Of a stretch of 64,000 nucleotides of DNA, positions 46,401-57,364 are shown one piece after another. Made by a program: the position numbers and the translations under genes. Under the pieces are notes generated by a model. It made no database searches. It saw only the letters and a program-made list of their open reading frames with translations, and was not told the origin of the DNA. Origin of the DNA: Mesodorylaimus sp. YZB2_4 (taxonomy: Eukaryota > Nematoda > Enoplea > Dorylaimida > Dorylaimidae); NCBI GenBank assembly GCA_030248295.1, contig JASANH010000239.1, forward strand, positions 620,001 through 684,000, given 5' to 3'. How positions within the stretch are numbered: position 1 is the stretch's first letter; each line of letters starts with the position of its first letter.

Positions 46401-49400
46401 ACAATATTCTTGGCGAAGGCAACATCGTCACGTGGCCATTTCAAAGAAAGAAAATCGATAAGTACGCTATCAATGATCAGGACACATTTTTCACACCCAC
46501 GCAACGAATGGAAATGGTGTGGGAAATATTGCAAAAAGCGAGAAATGATCCAGCCGATGAGAAGAAACGAGGAATCGAGCAGTTGCTGGAATTGGGCGTC
46601 TACGACTCGGCTTTCCCGCTGCACGATGGCGCGGCTGGTGTGAGCAAATGCTCGCCCGCCGCCGACTGGTGCGATCGACAGAAATTGAGGCACACGTGGG
46701 CCAGTTGGAGTTGCACTTTCAAACCACAGCCATTAGAATTGATTAGAAGGTAAGTGCTAAAGAGCTTTTCCGAGTTCTGGAGCAAATTTTTAAGCGTACA
46801 CCTATGCACTGAATAAAAAACTGATGGAAGTCACGTGCCATCGCGATGACAACGCCATCTGGTGGAGTGAGTTATGGTCGCACTAAACGCTATGAATCAC
46901 TCCGCGCATTGATCTTCACACGCTTGAGCAGAGTCTAGGCAATCAGACATGTCCTGCGCCTAAATATATTCGCTCGCTACCCTGTCATGGCGGAGTTGCC
47001 GCTTTAGGGCGATTTTTCTTGAAATTTTTAGCGATAAGCGCAGCTGATGTCAGCGATAATTTTGTAGAGGAAAGTTTGCTCTATCAAGCAGATATAATTT
47101 CAGGCTTGACTTTTCGCTCTCAGTTTTTATCAAAGATTTATCGTAAGTTTTTTCGAATTGGGTGAAAATTGAAAAAGATTGGCACGGGGAAAATTTCTTA
47201 TAAGCTATATATAAGCAGTAAACGCAAAACACAGGCAGCCAGTCGATAGAACACATTTTTCTTTGAAAAATTGTCGCTGGCATGAACACACGTTTTCGCT
47301 CAAAATTTCGAGAAAAATTGTCTGGGAGCGGCGAAGGCGAAAAAGTGCATTTCGACAGGAGAGTGTGGACCCCGACTGTAATTCGGCCGAAAATCTCTGG
47401 ACATCCTTAGTTCTCACACTGTATATCATACCGCTCTCGAAGATGGGGGGTGGCCGTCCACAAGATAATTGTGAAAGAGGCTGCTGCTTTTCTTAGAAAA
47501 CCCAGTGGGGTCTCAAGCGGGGCGTACCAGCAACACACATTTTTCGATCGCTGTACCCCCACTTGCAGAAGGATAACGTGAGAACATCCGGAGCCCTGCT
47601 GGTGTTTCGTTTATCTGCAGTCTGTCCTCCCAGAGAATATTTACAGGGTTGCGCATGAGTCTTGTCGCCCTGAGATCCTTGGATCACCCTGGGCTATTTC
47701 GGGCTTGCCTCAGCCAAAGGAATAGTCTCGCGTGGTCCACGACCCTCTTGGTTACTACTGTAGCTATGCCCAAGGGGGGCAGACGTATTGTTGGCCGTTA
47801 TCGGCGTGTTGATGGACCCGGGATAATGGTGCACAGACCAGACCAGCAAGCTAAACTGGTCACTCAACCTGATTTTTCTCTGACGATCAATCGTGTGCTG
47901 CTCTGACTTGGAAGAGGCAGCCAGTTCCTTGAAGCAGTGCATTGATCGGTGCATCTAGGTATATCTACCTAAACGGTGCTGGGTGGTTCACACCTTGCCT
48001 GTGTGCCAAGTCAGCGAGGACTTGTGATAGTTTCAACCCAACTACTGGTAAATCAATGATTGCTTAACTAAACTAGAGTAAGCCTGAGGCCTGAGCAAAA
48101 GGGCCTTGCAGGGTCATATCGCCAGTCAGAAAATGCGCTATGTGAGCTAAAACGTCAAAATCGTCCGCCTGGTATCCGAAATGATGGTGATAGCGGACGG
48201 GCTTCTTGTGCAGATCTTCCAACTTTTTCTGAGTGTAGGGATACCTAGGCTACGAATCGAGTCCATGGGAGCCATGATACAGCAACTTCTCTAAACGAGT
48301 ACTCGCTCTGCTGACGGGGCGGAGGGTAGTTCGTGGAACTATGGGGAATTGCTGACGCAACTGGGACGTGTAGTGCGAACAAGTCCATAGAAACACTATT
48401 AGATGCTAATCAGCTAATACGTTTTCCAGAATAGCTTAATCAGAAGGCAGTCATTATGATTAAAGATCGGATAATCTGAAAATCGAAGTCGAAATCGTCC
48501 GAATTTGAGAGTAGAACCAATTCGCATTCTTGTTCAAACCCCAATACAGTACAGAGACGTCAGAAAATTTTATACATTTCAATAAATGAGTTTGAGGTTT
48601 TCAACAGAGTTGCTGGGGCCTTCCAAAATTCGTGGGCAATAGAGTTGCAACTCTTGCATTGTGGTCGAAAATCACATGTCAATAGCTCATATTCTGCTGT
48701 TTTAGATACTACGGCGAAAAAATTGGGTTTTATTTTGCCTTCTTAGGTAAGACTTAGATTTCTTTCTGATTGGTATTGTTTCCAGCCTTACTTGGATTCT
48801 TAGCATCGCTACTTTTCATTGCATTGCATATAAATCGTTTGCTTGCGGCAAAAAATCATCATCTGAAACCATATTTTACGCATGCTATACTTTCAGCAGA
48901 ATATTTGTATCTTTCCAGCGAAAAACTGATCAAAACCTCCAAAACCAAAATCCTTGTTTAGCGCCATTTGCCTTCCGCAGAGTGCACATGTAGCACAACT
49001 CAGGGGGTGCGTAAAATATGGTTTCAGATAAAGGTTTACGACCACGACTGAAATGGGGTGTATAGTTGGGCAATTTTAAAAAAAGAAGAAACACAGCTCG
49101 AACTGCAGAAAATCGGGCTGACTGAGACATGTTTTTTGACAAGCGATCGATGGCGGACGTTCTTTCTGAGGTGCAGGGAGCAGGTGTGCTGGGATCGAGA
49201 AGCGCTGATAAGGAGCAGTGAAAATCCAAATGTCGTCTTTTCCAGGCTTCTATACCAAAATGCTGGCTTTTCCCGCCTTCGTTGGTTTGTGCACTTTCTT
49301 CTACGGCTTTTCCTATTCCGGTGACGACGCCTTGGTCAAGGACATCTGCGACGGTCGCAGCGCCCCGGGTAACTACATGATGTGTCCCATCTGCGCGCCA

Positions 49401-52400
49401 CCTGACTGCGAGGTGAGTCAACTGTACGAGGCGTGCAACAATGCCATGTGGGACTACCGTATGGACAATGAAGCCACCCTGGCCATGGCCTGTCTAACTG
49501 TCATATGGGCCACTATATTCTTGAAAAGTTGGAAACGTCGCGAAGCCGAGCTGGCCTATCAATGGGACACGTACGAGGTGGAGCAGTCGGACAGTGTCAT
49601 ACGGCCTGAGTACGAGAAGCGGGCACCGACCAGGAGGCATAATCCGGTCACTCGAGATTTAGAGCCGCATGTGCCGACGCCACGACGCGCGGCCTGGATG
49701 GCCACATCAGTTTTTATCACCCTGCTCATGTTGGCCGGCGTTGGGGTGGCGTTGACGGCCTTGGTTTTGGCTCGAATCGCCTTGTATCGGGTGTTCAAAC
49801 ATGCTGGCATTCAGGACAGCGTCGAGTGGGCTCGATGGTTTGTACATGGTCTAATTTTCATTGTGGTGGTGATATTTGATAAGATATACAATTGGATTGG
49901 TCGTAAGACAACGTCCATGGAATGTCCGAGATCGCAGTCCCAATGGTTGTCCAGTTTCTTATGGAAAGTGTTCATTTTCGAACTACTCAACGACTTTGTT
50001 CCGATCGCTTACGCGGCCTGGGTCAAGGGCAAATCGATACGAACGCCACTCGACTTGACCAAAACGTCAGAGCTGTGCGATTCTGGTGGTTGGTAAGTGT
50101 CCAAGGCTAGGAGAGACATCTGCGTTTGAAACTCAGTTTTAAGATTTATGTATGGAACTTTGGTCACCAAGAGTTGCCCCCCTCCCCCGCTGGCCACTCG
50201 TCGTGCACTGCCCGTGATCTTGGTCGTTCCGCCCACCCCTTATTCACAGGCTACAGTAGCCAGAAGCAAATACAGAAGCCAGGAGCACATACGCAAATCA
50301 GCAATGTCAAGCAGGGACCACATTGTTAGCCTTTGGCCTGCTATGGTATCTGCTGGATTCAGGGTATCTTCTGAGCTGACCCTCACAGGGTATTCAGGGG
50401 ATAACCTGACAGGGTATTTCCTGATAGTGTCCCCTGACCCTACGCTCACAGGTTTTTCAGTGGCGTTGACGGCCTTGGTTTTAGCTCGACTTGTCAGGGT
50501 ATCTGGCCCAGCTGAAAACGGGACCTCCCTTCAGCCTGTTGGACATCAGGGGGCTGTTTCTGACCACCCTTTCACTCCCTCTGTGGCCCTGAGAATCAAA
50601 TACACTTCTCGACACAGTGCTGTCATCGACGAGCACAGCTTGGGTAAAGCTAACTTCCAGCTTCCAGTTCGTCCAGGTACGCCTAGTGTTTGGTCAGAAT
50701 AGTGGCCGTACTGAATTTCACATTTCAGCATGGGCGAAGTGACAGAGTTGATCGCAGTTTTGCTTCTGGCTCGCTTGGTGGTTGGTAACGCTTCAGAAAT
50801 CGCGCTCCCAATCCTCAAGCGACTTTTGAAGAGATTATGCGAAAATAGTAAATCCATGTCGTCCTCATCATCTCAGTCATCGAGCGATGGCACGGAGGAG
50901 GAGCGCGAGGCGGAGGGTCGTCGTCAGTGGAGTCGGGATCAGATGCTGGGCGAATTGGAGTTGGATGGTGTGGCCGAGGAGTACATGGAAATGATTGTGC
51001 AATTCGCCTTTGTCACATTATTTGTGCCTGCTTTCCCCATCGCACCCGCCGTCTGCTTGTTGAACAACATCTTGGAAATACGGGTCGACGCCATCAATTT
51101 CGTCGTCTCCCATCGTCGCCCTCTGCCCATACGCGTGCCGGGGATACAAATTTGGAATTCATTTTTGGACATAATCGCCAAAGTGGCCATTTTGTGCAAT
51201 GCGGGTCTCATATCGTTCACCAGCGAAATGATGTAAGTTCGTGCTCGTCTGGTATTTGTACAGGCGTCCTTGCGGGTGTGACCCTCTTGTTCTGCAGGCG
51301 ATCTCCCCTGACTGGGAAACATCAACCTAGCGAGTTAAGGTTTCAGCAGCAGGTGTATATTCGCAAGACTTGCCCGCTCCAGCCAGCGTTTTTGTCTCAT
51401 TTGCGTCATCCAGGCTTGGTTTCACCAGTGAGTGAGAGATAGTTGCGACTTCCAGAGGGCTCTCTCAATTCCGAATCATGGTCTGCTCAAGCGACAGACG
51501 ATAATACTGTAGAAGTAAAGCTGAGGGTCCTTCCTTATCTTGGGGCACCCCGCCCACCTTCCATGGTGTGGCTTCAGAGGATAACCACTGTAACCAGCAT
51601 CTGGCGGTCGGAAGGTCGATACCTCCCCTGGCTGAAAGACGTCGACCTCTCCAGTTGGTTTCTAGGGCAGGTACGGTAGCGAGATTTGCCTTCCTCCAGT
51701 CAGAGTTTTTTGCCCTAAGACACTTTGGTCTCGACTATCTCCCGCCGCATGCGTGCGCTGGTTACACCACCCTGACAGGGACATCAGCCTCAGGTTGGGG
51801 AAGCTGGTATGAACGCTATGAGGTCCACATCAGTCTGCATGAACAGGGTACGCATCACCAGCCGGGGGTACTCGATGTGGCATTGAAGCCATGCCTGACA
51901 GGCGTAGGAGAGAGTGTGGCCGACGGGACAAAAACCTTGACTGGAGCGGGAAATTCTTCCGCTGTCGGGAAATTCTTCCGCTGTCGGGAAATTCTTCTGC
52001 GTCTACCCTCAAGCGGATGTGCTTGAGGGTAGACGTTTCCCAGCCAGGGGAGACTAAGTACTCTCTGCCACTCGCTATGGGTTACACAATGACTGACACT
52101 ACTCAGCAACACTGACAACTGTTGCAGACCTCGTCTCTACTACAAGTACACGGTGAACAATGGCACCAATTACGATGGGTTCACAGAGTACAGCCTGTCC
52201 AAAATTCCCACCGAGGCTTGGCTCAGTCGCAGCCAGGAGGCTTACGACGACTTCTTGGGCAAAAACGTGACCGAGTGCTGGTACCAGCATTATCGAAGCG
52301 ATGACCAGGCCATGGAATTCCCCGTCACTCAACGATGGTGGGAAATCATGTGCGTCCGTTTGGGCGCTTTCTCAATTTTCATCGTTGCCGCATTCAGTTT

Positions 52401-52797
52401 TCAATGGTTGTACAATTTCATCGTTTCTGATGTGCCCGCTCAAGTCACACTGAAAATACAACGGCGACGCTACGTCGTATCGAAGGCCATGGAGGCGGAA
52501 ATGGCCTACGATAAATGGTTGAAGACCACTTTGCACGGCAAAGCCAATGGTGGGCTGGCTGCTCAAATTAACATCAGCGCCAACGGATCCCCAATTCTCA
52601 GCCCGAATTTACCAAATGAGAAAGAAAATTTCCCAGCTCTCGTTGGCGGCAATGATACAAAAAGTCTGAGTTCGAAGATGGTTGGCCAAGGTCGCTTAGC
52701 TTCGGCTATTTCTCGCAATCGTTTGGCCTCGGCCAAACAGCAATCGCCGGAGCTGGGATCAGAGTCAACGGGAACGACCATGACGACGATGGCCTAG
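43404..52797 (+). CDS. Anoctamin (TMEM16 family) channel or scramblase
   Basis: Proposed exons: 43404-43703, 45761-46749, 48706-48746, 49246-50092, 50729-51232 and 52128-52797 (stop TAG). All join in phase to 1116 residues. From 45860 the match is clear: the cytosolic dimerisation domain (RIDFVLVYE, FFTPTQRMEMVWEILQKA, YDSAFPLHDG, LELIRRYYGEKIGFYFAFLG), TM1 (FYTKMLAFPAFVGLCTFFYG), SWKRREAELAYQWDTYEVEQ, NPVTRDLEPHVPTPRRAAWM and later helices. Calcium-binding positions known in TMEM16A appear kept: Asn in FELLNDFVPIAYAA, two Glu in EEYMEMIVQFAF, and Glu and Asp in NNILEIRVDAINF. The C-terminal part (MIPRLYYKYTVNNG, VPAQVTLKIQRRRYVVSKAM) is typical. Anoctamins are dimeric calcium-activated chloride channels or lipid scramblases. 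The first exon is inferred only from frame, a GTGAGT donor and phase; a start at 45860 is the alternative. Introns hold a minisatellite, a MITE and repeat clusters. Confidence 0.93.
44508..44575 (+). repeat. tRNA-like pseudogene or SINE head
   Basis: TGGTCAGTATGCTGGACTAG (A-box-like) is followed by GTGGGTCCGATTCCC (B-box-like). The acceptor stem does not pair convincingly. It lies in the first proposed anoctamin intron. Confidence 0.5.
44851..45522. repeat. Minisatellite of about 30 units (AAATGAGCGGAGTGACCTCC)
   Basis: About thirty units of 22 to 25 bases are arranged head to tail. Two main unit types alternate irregularly: one ends GAGTGACCTCCTC, the other GAGTGCCCCCTCCCC, with a minor GAGTAATCTCCCC form. 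On the minus strand the array stays open and would read as SLRSFGEGALRSFEEVTPLI repeats, which is a by-product of the unit lengths. It is inside the first proposed anoctamin intron. Confidence 0.95.
45729..45746. mobile_element. Solo terminal repeat of the TCTGAAAC MITE family
   Basis: GTAAAATATAGTTTCAGA is identical to the right end of the 168-base MITE at 12053-12070. No partner end is found within 200 bases upstream. It ends 14 bases before the acceptor used by anoctamin exon 2 (45761). Confidence 0.6.
48862..49028. mobile_element. MITE with TCTGAAAC terminal inverted repeats, copy 2
   Basis: It is bounded by inverted repeats TCTGAAACCATATTTTACGC (48862) and GCGTAAAATATGGTTTCAGA (to 49028). 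Length is 167 bases, against 168 for the copy at 11903. It makes up a third of the anoctamin intron between 48747 and 49245. Confidence 0.85.
50459..50491 (+). repeat. Fragment of anoctamin exon copied into the next intron
   Basis: GTGGCGTTGACGGCCTTGGT plus the following TTTAGCTCGA repeats, with one or two changes, the exon sequence at 49746-49778 that encodes part of a transmembrane helix. The copy is about 700 bases downstream in the intron, next to CAGGGTATTC-type repeats (50370-50510). Confidence 0.85.
51278..52095. repeat. Cluster of three CTGAAACATCAACCC-family copies
   Basis: Copies lie at about 51278-51430, 51600-51780 and 51785-52095, the last partly inverted. Shared phrases are GGGAAACATCAACCTAGCG, GACTTGCCCGCTCCAGCC, GTTTTTGTC and CCAGCCAGGGGAGACTAAG. 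Within the third is a 20-base unit, GGGAAATTCTTCCGCTGTC, repeated three times (51948-52000). The cluster fills almost the whole last anoctamin intron. Confidence 0.75.
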
Positions 52798-53269
52798 CAT
52801 TCTGCAGTCAACAGGTCATGCTTGTGTGGCGAGTTGGTGAGAAAGCGTTGTTCGTGCAGCGAATGTGATGCAAAATGCTTCTTGTTGCCAGTTTATTGTT
52901 TTCCTCGTGTCTACTCTCCTATGCCAAATGTTCCATGGGTGTGTTGTCTGGTAGGTGCCTCAATGTTCATTGCATATTTGGAGATATCAATGTTTGTCAT
53001 CTTTGTGCATCCTGTTTGACATTGTGTCTCGCTATCTGTCTCTGTGTTTCTTTGTGCTGCCTCTCCTACTGACACCATTCACTGTAGAAATGACAGTGTA
53101 AACCTGCCGTAGAGCCTCATAATTTCGCTGGACTGGCTGAAGAAGACAATCACAGAAAAACTTATGGAACGCTTACAATTAGTCGGCACTCCACACTGAA
53201 AATAGGTTCTGTGTGTTCATGTGCAGCTACTGGTAGAACCAAGGCGCCTGGCTGGCAAGGGACAGCAGG

Positions 53270-53460
53270 ATAGTAGTCACCACTTTCTAGGCAACATCAA
53301 CCCTGGGTCGATGTTGCCCAAAAAGTGGCGGCTGAAACATCACCCAGTTGATGTGGGGCAGTAGCAAGACTTGACTTGCTGCAGTCGGAGTTTTTGTCCC
53401 AATAACTTCCGTCAGCCACATTATCTCCTGCGCCTGCCCTGCTTGATTACACAAGAACAA
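53270..53460 (+). repeat. CTGAAACATCAACCC-family element, copy h
   Basis: It has GCAACATCAACCCTGGGTCG, GGCTGAAACATCACCCAGTT, AGCAAGACTTGACTTGCTGC, GTTTTTGTCCC and CTCCTGCGCCTGCCCTGC, in the same order as copies a and b. Confidence 0.75.
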
Positions 53461-53689
53461 GCCAGGCAGGTTTCTTACGTAAGCCATCTTGACTACCACA
53501 AATTTTGATTATCAGGTTGAGTATACCTTGCTCGTCGAAGAATGCTTGAGCACACAGCGTGCGCCCCTACAGTGAAGTGGAATGTTCGCCGCGGCTTGCG
53601 AGCTAGATTCGATTCCAGGCAGACGCAAAATGTTTTTGTTGTCCAAACTTACCCTTATCTACACTTGTGTCAGCGTATCCCAGCTAGTG

Positions 53690-54180
53690 CGTGCAGTAAC
53701 GTATATACATACATACGGTATGTTTGTACATGTACTGTAGGCGCATGTAGGGTGGTAATGCATAAACGAGTACACAGTATCTGCGGAAACCAGAGTAGGC
53801 ATCTCAACCCCACCCTCAATAATCCGATCCAGGCAGCAAAGCATGTACTGCAGACCGCACCAGGGTGACAAGGAGTAATCTTGTCGGCTGAAGCACAAGG
53901 TTTGGCTTGTTGGCACTGGTAGTGACCCTGTGCATGTGAACTTCTACTGTATAGGTAGGTAGTGCATTAGACTGTACACTGTACTCATGTCAGCATCGCA
54001 CAGCACAGCACATGCATTGCAGATCACACCAGGATGACAAGTAGGGAATGTTGTCGCCTGAAACACAAGGTTTGACTGGTTGGCACGGGCAGTGGCACTG
54101 TGCATGTCAACTCGTACTGTAAGTAGGTAGTGCATCAGACTGTACACTGCACTGATGTCAGGAATGTGATACATGCCTTT
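53690..54180. repeat. Diverged tandem repeat
   Basis: A unit of roughly 150-170 bases, with ACTGTAAGTAGGTAGTGCAT, CAGACTGTACACTG and CACAAGGTTTGACTGGTTGG landmarks, is seen at about 53740-53950, 53950-54110 and 54110-54180 with considerable drift. Confidence 0.6.
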
Positions 54181-54440
54181 ATGTGCCAGCACTGATGACC
54201 GCTGTGTCGCCTCTGCCCTGTGCCAATAAAAAGAGACTCACCATAGGAGACAGAACATTGTAAAGTGCCCATGTCACACAAGTCACGACAACAAATCTCG
54301 GCTCACTCCGCAAAGCGTCTCCCCCCCCCCCCCCCCCCCCCAAGAGATGCCCGTCAGCACAACAGCGTCCTGAAGATGCGAAGTGTGCCAGTGCCCAGCC
54401 GACTGCAAAAGTGTGTGCTCGAACACGCAACAAAAACTAT

Positions 54441-54511
54441 TGCGTCGGCCGGGAATCGAACCCGGGTCGCCCGCGTGGCAGGCGAGCATTCTACCACTGA
54501 ACCACCGACGC
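54441..54511 (-). tRNA. tRNA-Gly (anticodon GCC)
   Basis: The minus strand folds into a complete cloverleaf: acceptor stem GCGTCGG pairing with CCGACGC, D arm GTTCAGTGGTAGAA, anticodon stem CTCGC/GCGGG around CTGCCAC (anticodon GCC), T arm CCGGG-TTCGATT-CCCGG and discriminator A at 54441. A box (TGGTTCAGTGGTAGA) and B box (GGGTTCGATTCCC) are intact. There is no intron and CCA is not encoded, as expected for a eukaryotic gene. At 71 bases it has the usual length. Confidence 0.98.
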
Positions 54512-54989
54512 TCGTCGATCTAGTAAAACCCTCAATTTTCACTGAATGAATGATGTTTGCATTGTTTCCGAGAAAAGTAGTATAACTGTTCATGTGTGTA
54601 TTCTGGCGGGTGCAGGCAAATGCAGAGTAAGGGTGCGACGAAACTTGCACATTTTGCTCTAGGTCCAGCACTCCCCTCAACATTACTGTCGTCACATGTA
54701 CAAGTGACTTGCTACTTGTACGCTTTGTCAATGAAAGCTGCAGTGTACCTTACAATGAATATTATGTTCAAATCTCCCGCCTCCTAGTGATCTTCAGGAG
54801 CAACGTGGAGTTGTATTGTCATGAGTAGCTGCCTAACGTGTGCGCGCTGCTTATAACAGAGCAGCGGCTTGGCTCTTCTCCAAAAAGCCGATTCTAAATT
54901 CTATCTACCTAATTTCTTGTTTTGTTTAAAAATTAATCAATTTTTTGAAATAATTTAATTTTCATTATTTCTTATAAAATAAAAAGGAA

Positions 54990-57129
54990 ATGTCGGATGA
55001 GGAAGATTTTGAAGAGATGGAAGGCGAGGGAGAAGGTGAAGGCGAGGACGACGACGTGGCCGAAGTGGGGGCTTATCAACAAGTTTATCCTTGCGGAACG
55101 AGGGCCGAAAAATCCCTTGGGTTATTAACCCAACGATTTTTGAAACTTTTACAAGACGCACGAGATGGAATTGTTGATTTAAATTTGGTAAGTTTGATAA
55201 AAGTTAAAATTTTGCGATCTGATTCATCCGATATTCTAATCTGATCTGCTCCGATCTGAATCTGAGAGATCTGATAATCTGATTCAAATTTTTATTTCCC
55301 ATTTTTAAATGAGAAATGTGTGCATTTTTTGTCGCACTATTTCGAAAAGAAGACGATAATTTTCTTTAGGCTGCTGATCGATTAAGCGTAAAACAAAAAC
55401 GACGTATCTACGATATCACAAATGTCTTGGAAGGCGTTGGTTTGATTGAAAAGAAATCCAAGAACAGTATTCAATGGAAGTAAGTCCATAATTTTTATTT
55501 TATTCTCCAGTAATTAGTTTTTTCATTTCCAGAGGTGGCGCCGTTGGTAAATTGGGCGAATTAACACCAGCCGCGGCCGAACGCTTGTTCAATTTGAAAT
55601 TAGAAATGACCGAATTAGAACGAGATGAACGAATGATCGATAATCATCTCAAATGGTTGAAACAGGTTAGTTAAATTTCGTTTTGTTTTATCGATAAAGA
55701 ATTCATAATTTTCAGAGTATCAAAAACGTAACGGAATATCCGGATAATCAGCGTTATTCGTATTGTCGTCACGTCGATGTTGGATTGTGTTTTCCCAAAC
55801 ACGCGGTTATCGCAATTCAAGCTCCGCCTGGCACTCAAATGGAAGTTCCACCACCGCACAGGGTAAATGGTTTTTCCAGTCTGTAACGTTTTTTATCAGC
55901 TTCAATTTTTTTAGAGTATGGATTTGGATATGATCTACCAAATGCACGTTCGCAGTAGCACAGGCACAGTGAACTCCATGGTCGTCAACAATGATGAACG
56001 TCACTTATTGGCTTTCGAAACTTTACAAAAGGTAATTATCGATTTTTTGCACAGAAGTCACCGATTTTTAAAAAATTTGTTTAGGAGTATTTCGAATTAC
56101 AAAAAGCGCAAGAAAAAGCGTTTAAATCAGCGACTGGAACCGGCGAAAATGTTGGATTGGACAGTGCCGAGGTGGAACAGGCGAAAGAGACTGGGGAAAA
56201 AGATCAAACGGAAGAAAGTTCCACTCCAGTACGACGTTCGGCTCGAGGACGAGTGGCTGCGAGCAAAATTACTGCAACTGCGGAAAAAACGAAAACCGCG
56301 ACTTCGCAAGCCGATACGACGGGACCAGCGACGAGAAAACGTAAAGCAACGACGGAAAAAGATCAAGAACCAGTGCCCTTGTCGAGTCAGGACACTGAAA
56401 TTTTGAGCCAAGATTCGAGTGCTAGCGAACCGTCGACAGCGCCCAAACCGTCCATGTTCAATAAAAGACGAAATCCAATGCTGGCAAAATGTAAGGTTTG
56501 GATTTGATTTTTGCGGGTTGAAACCTCTCTTGACTTATTTGGGAGTTTGGCCAGTCTGGCTGCCCAATTGGATTTCTACCAGTTGGAATTGAAGATAATC
56601 GATTTTTGATGAAATTTAGAATCAATAATCAAAAATCGAGAAAAACTCAAATTTAGAATCATAGCTTTTTTTGAATTCCTGATCAAGTTTAGTGATAATA
56701 ATTTTTGTTCTTGATTAACTTTAGAATTATCGATGTTTTGATAAGTAATCCAATTTAAAATCATAATTTTCTCGATTTCTGATCAAATTTAGAATTATCG
56801 ATTTTTTGTCTTTCTGCTCAAATGAGCAATATGTCTTTTTTGGTATCTGATTGAATTTTTCGATTCCCTGTCAAGTTCTGAATCATTGATTCTCTCATCT
56901 TCTCATCGATTTTATCAATTTCTGATCAAATTAAAAATCGTCGATTTGTGTAATTTCAGCAACCAGTTCTCAATCGTTGGCATCATTTTTGGCATTTACC
57001 CAGCAGCATAGTCTGCAATTGTCTCAAGGCTACGGGGCGGCGTTGATGCGTTTGAGTCCACCACCGTCCGACCGCGATTACACTTTGGGCGTGTGTAAGA
57101 ACGAATCGATTGTGGATTTGTTCAAATGA
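54990..57129 (+). CDS. E2f: E2F transcription factor, E2F4/5 type
   Basis: Seven exons join in phase: 54990-55187, 55370-55479, 55533-55665, 55716-55862, 55915-56031, 56085-56490 and 56960-57129, giving 426 residues. An acidic N terminus ([16 protein letters not shown]) leads into the E2F winged-helix domain: [20 protein letters not shown], then [20 protein letters not shown] and [18 protein letters not shown]. Next is a leucine-zipper dimerisation region ([20 protein letters not shown]) and the marked-box region ([33 protein letters not shown]). A charged Ser/Thr/Lys-rich linker follows. The extreme C terminus, [18 protein letters not shown], matches the pocket-protein binding motif of E2F4/5. 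It would act in the nucleus with a DP partner and a retinoblastoma-family protein on cell-cycle genes. The absence of a long N-terminal cyclin-binding region and the domain order favour the repressive E2F4/5 class. Confidence 0.95.
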
Positions 57130-57364
57130 TCGATCGATTGATCAGGAATTGATTTGTCAATTGTTTTGATGGAATTTTTTTGAAATTAAGGTTGGAATTG
57201 ACATGGGGACGAGTCTAATGTTTTTACGTTGTGTGTTGTGTGTTGTGCATTGGCAGTAAATGTGTGTGTTGTGCTGGTGGCTGTGGTGGCCAGTGGTTCG
57301 CTCCTCTCTTTGGTGTTGGTGGTCTGCTGGTCTGTTGGATGAGGTGTGTTGGTTTTAGTGGTGG

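Larger units (their letters stand above)
52798..54440. other. Intergenic stretch between anoctamin and tRNA-Gly
   Basis: No gene is supported. A CTGAAACATCAACCC-family copy is at 53270-53460. From 53690 to 54180 a diverged repeat occurs two to three times (GTAGTGCATTAGACTGTACA, GTAGTGCATCAGACTGTACA, CACAAGGTTTGACTGGTTGG). A run of about 22 C is at 54320-54341. Confidence 0.5.

Noticed and set aside
55918..56406. Basic plus-strand frame in a second frame ([13 protein letters not shown]...)
   Set aside because: It reads through an intron of E2F and is an out-of-frame shadow of its Lys/Ser-rich linker.
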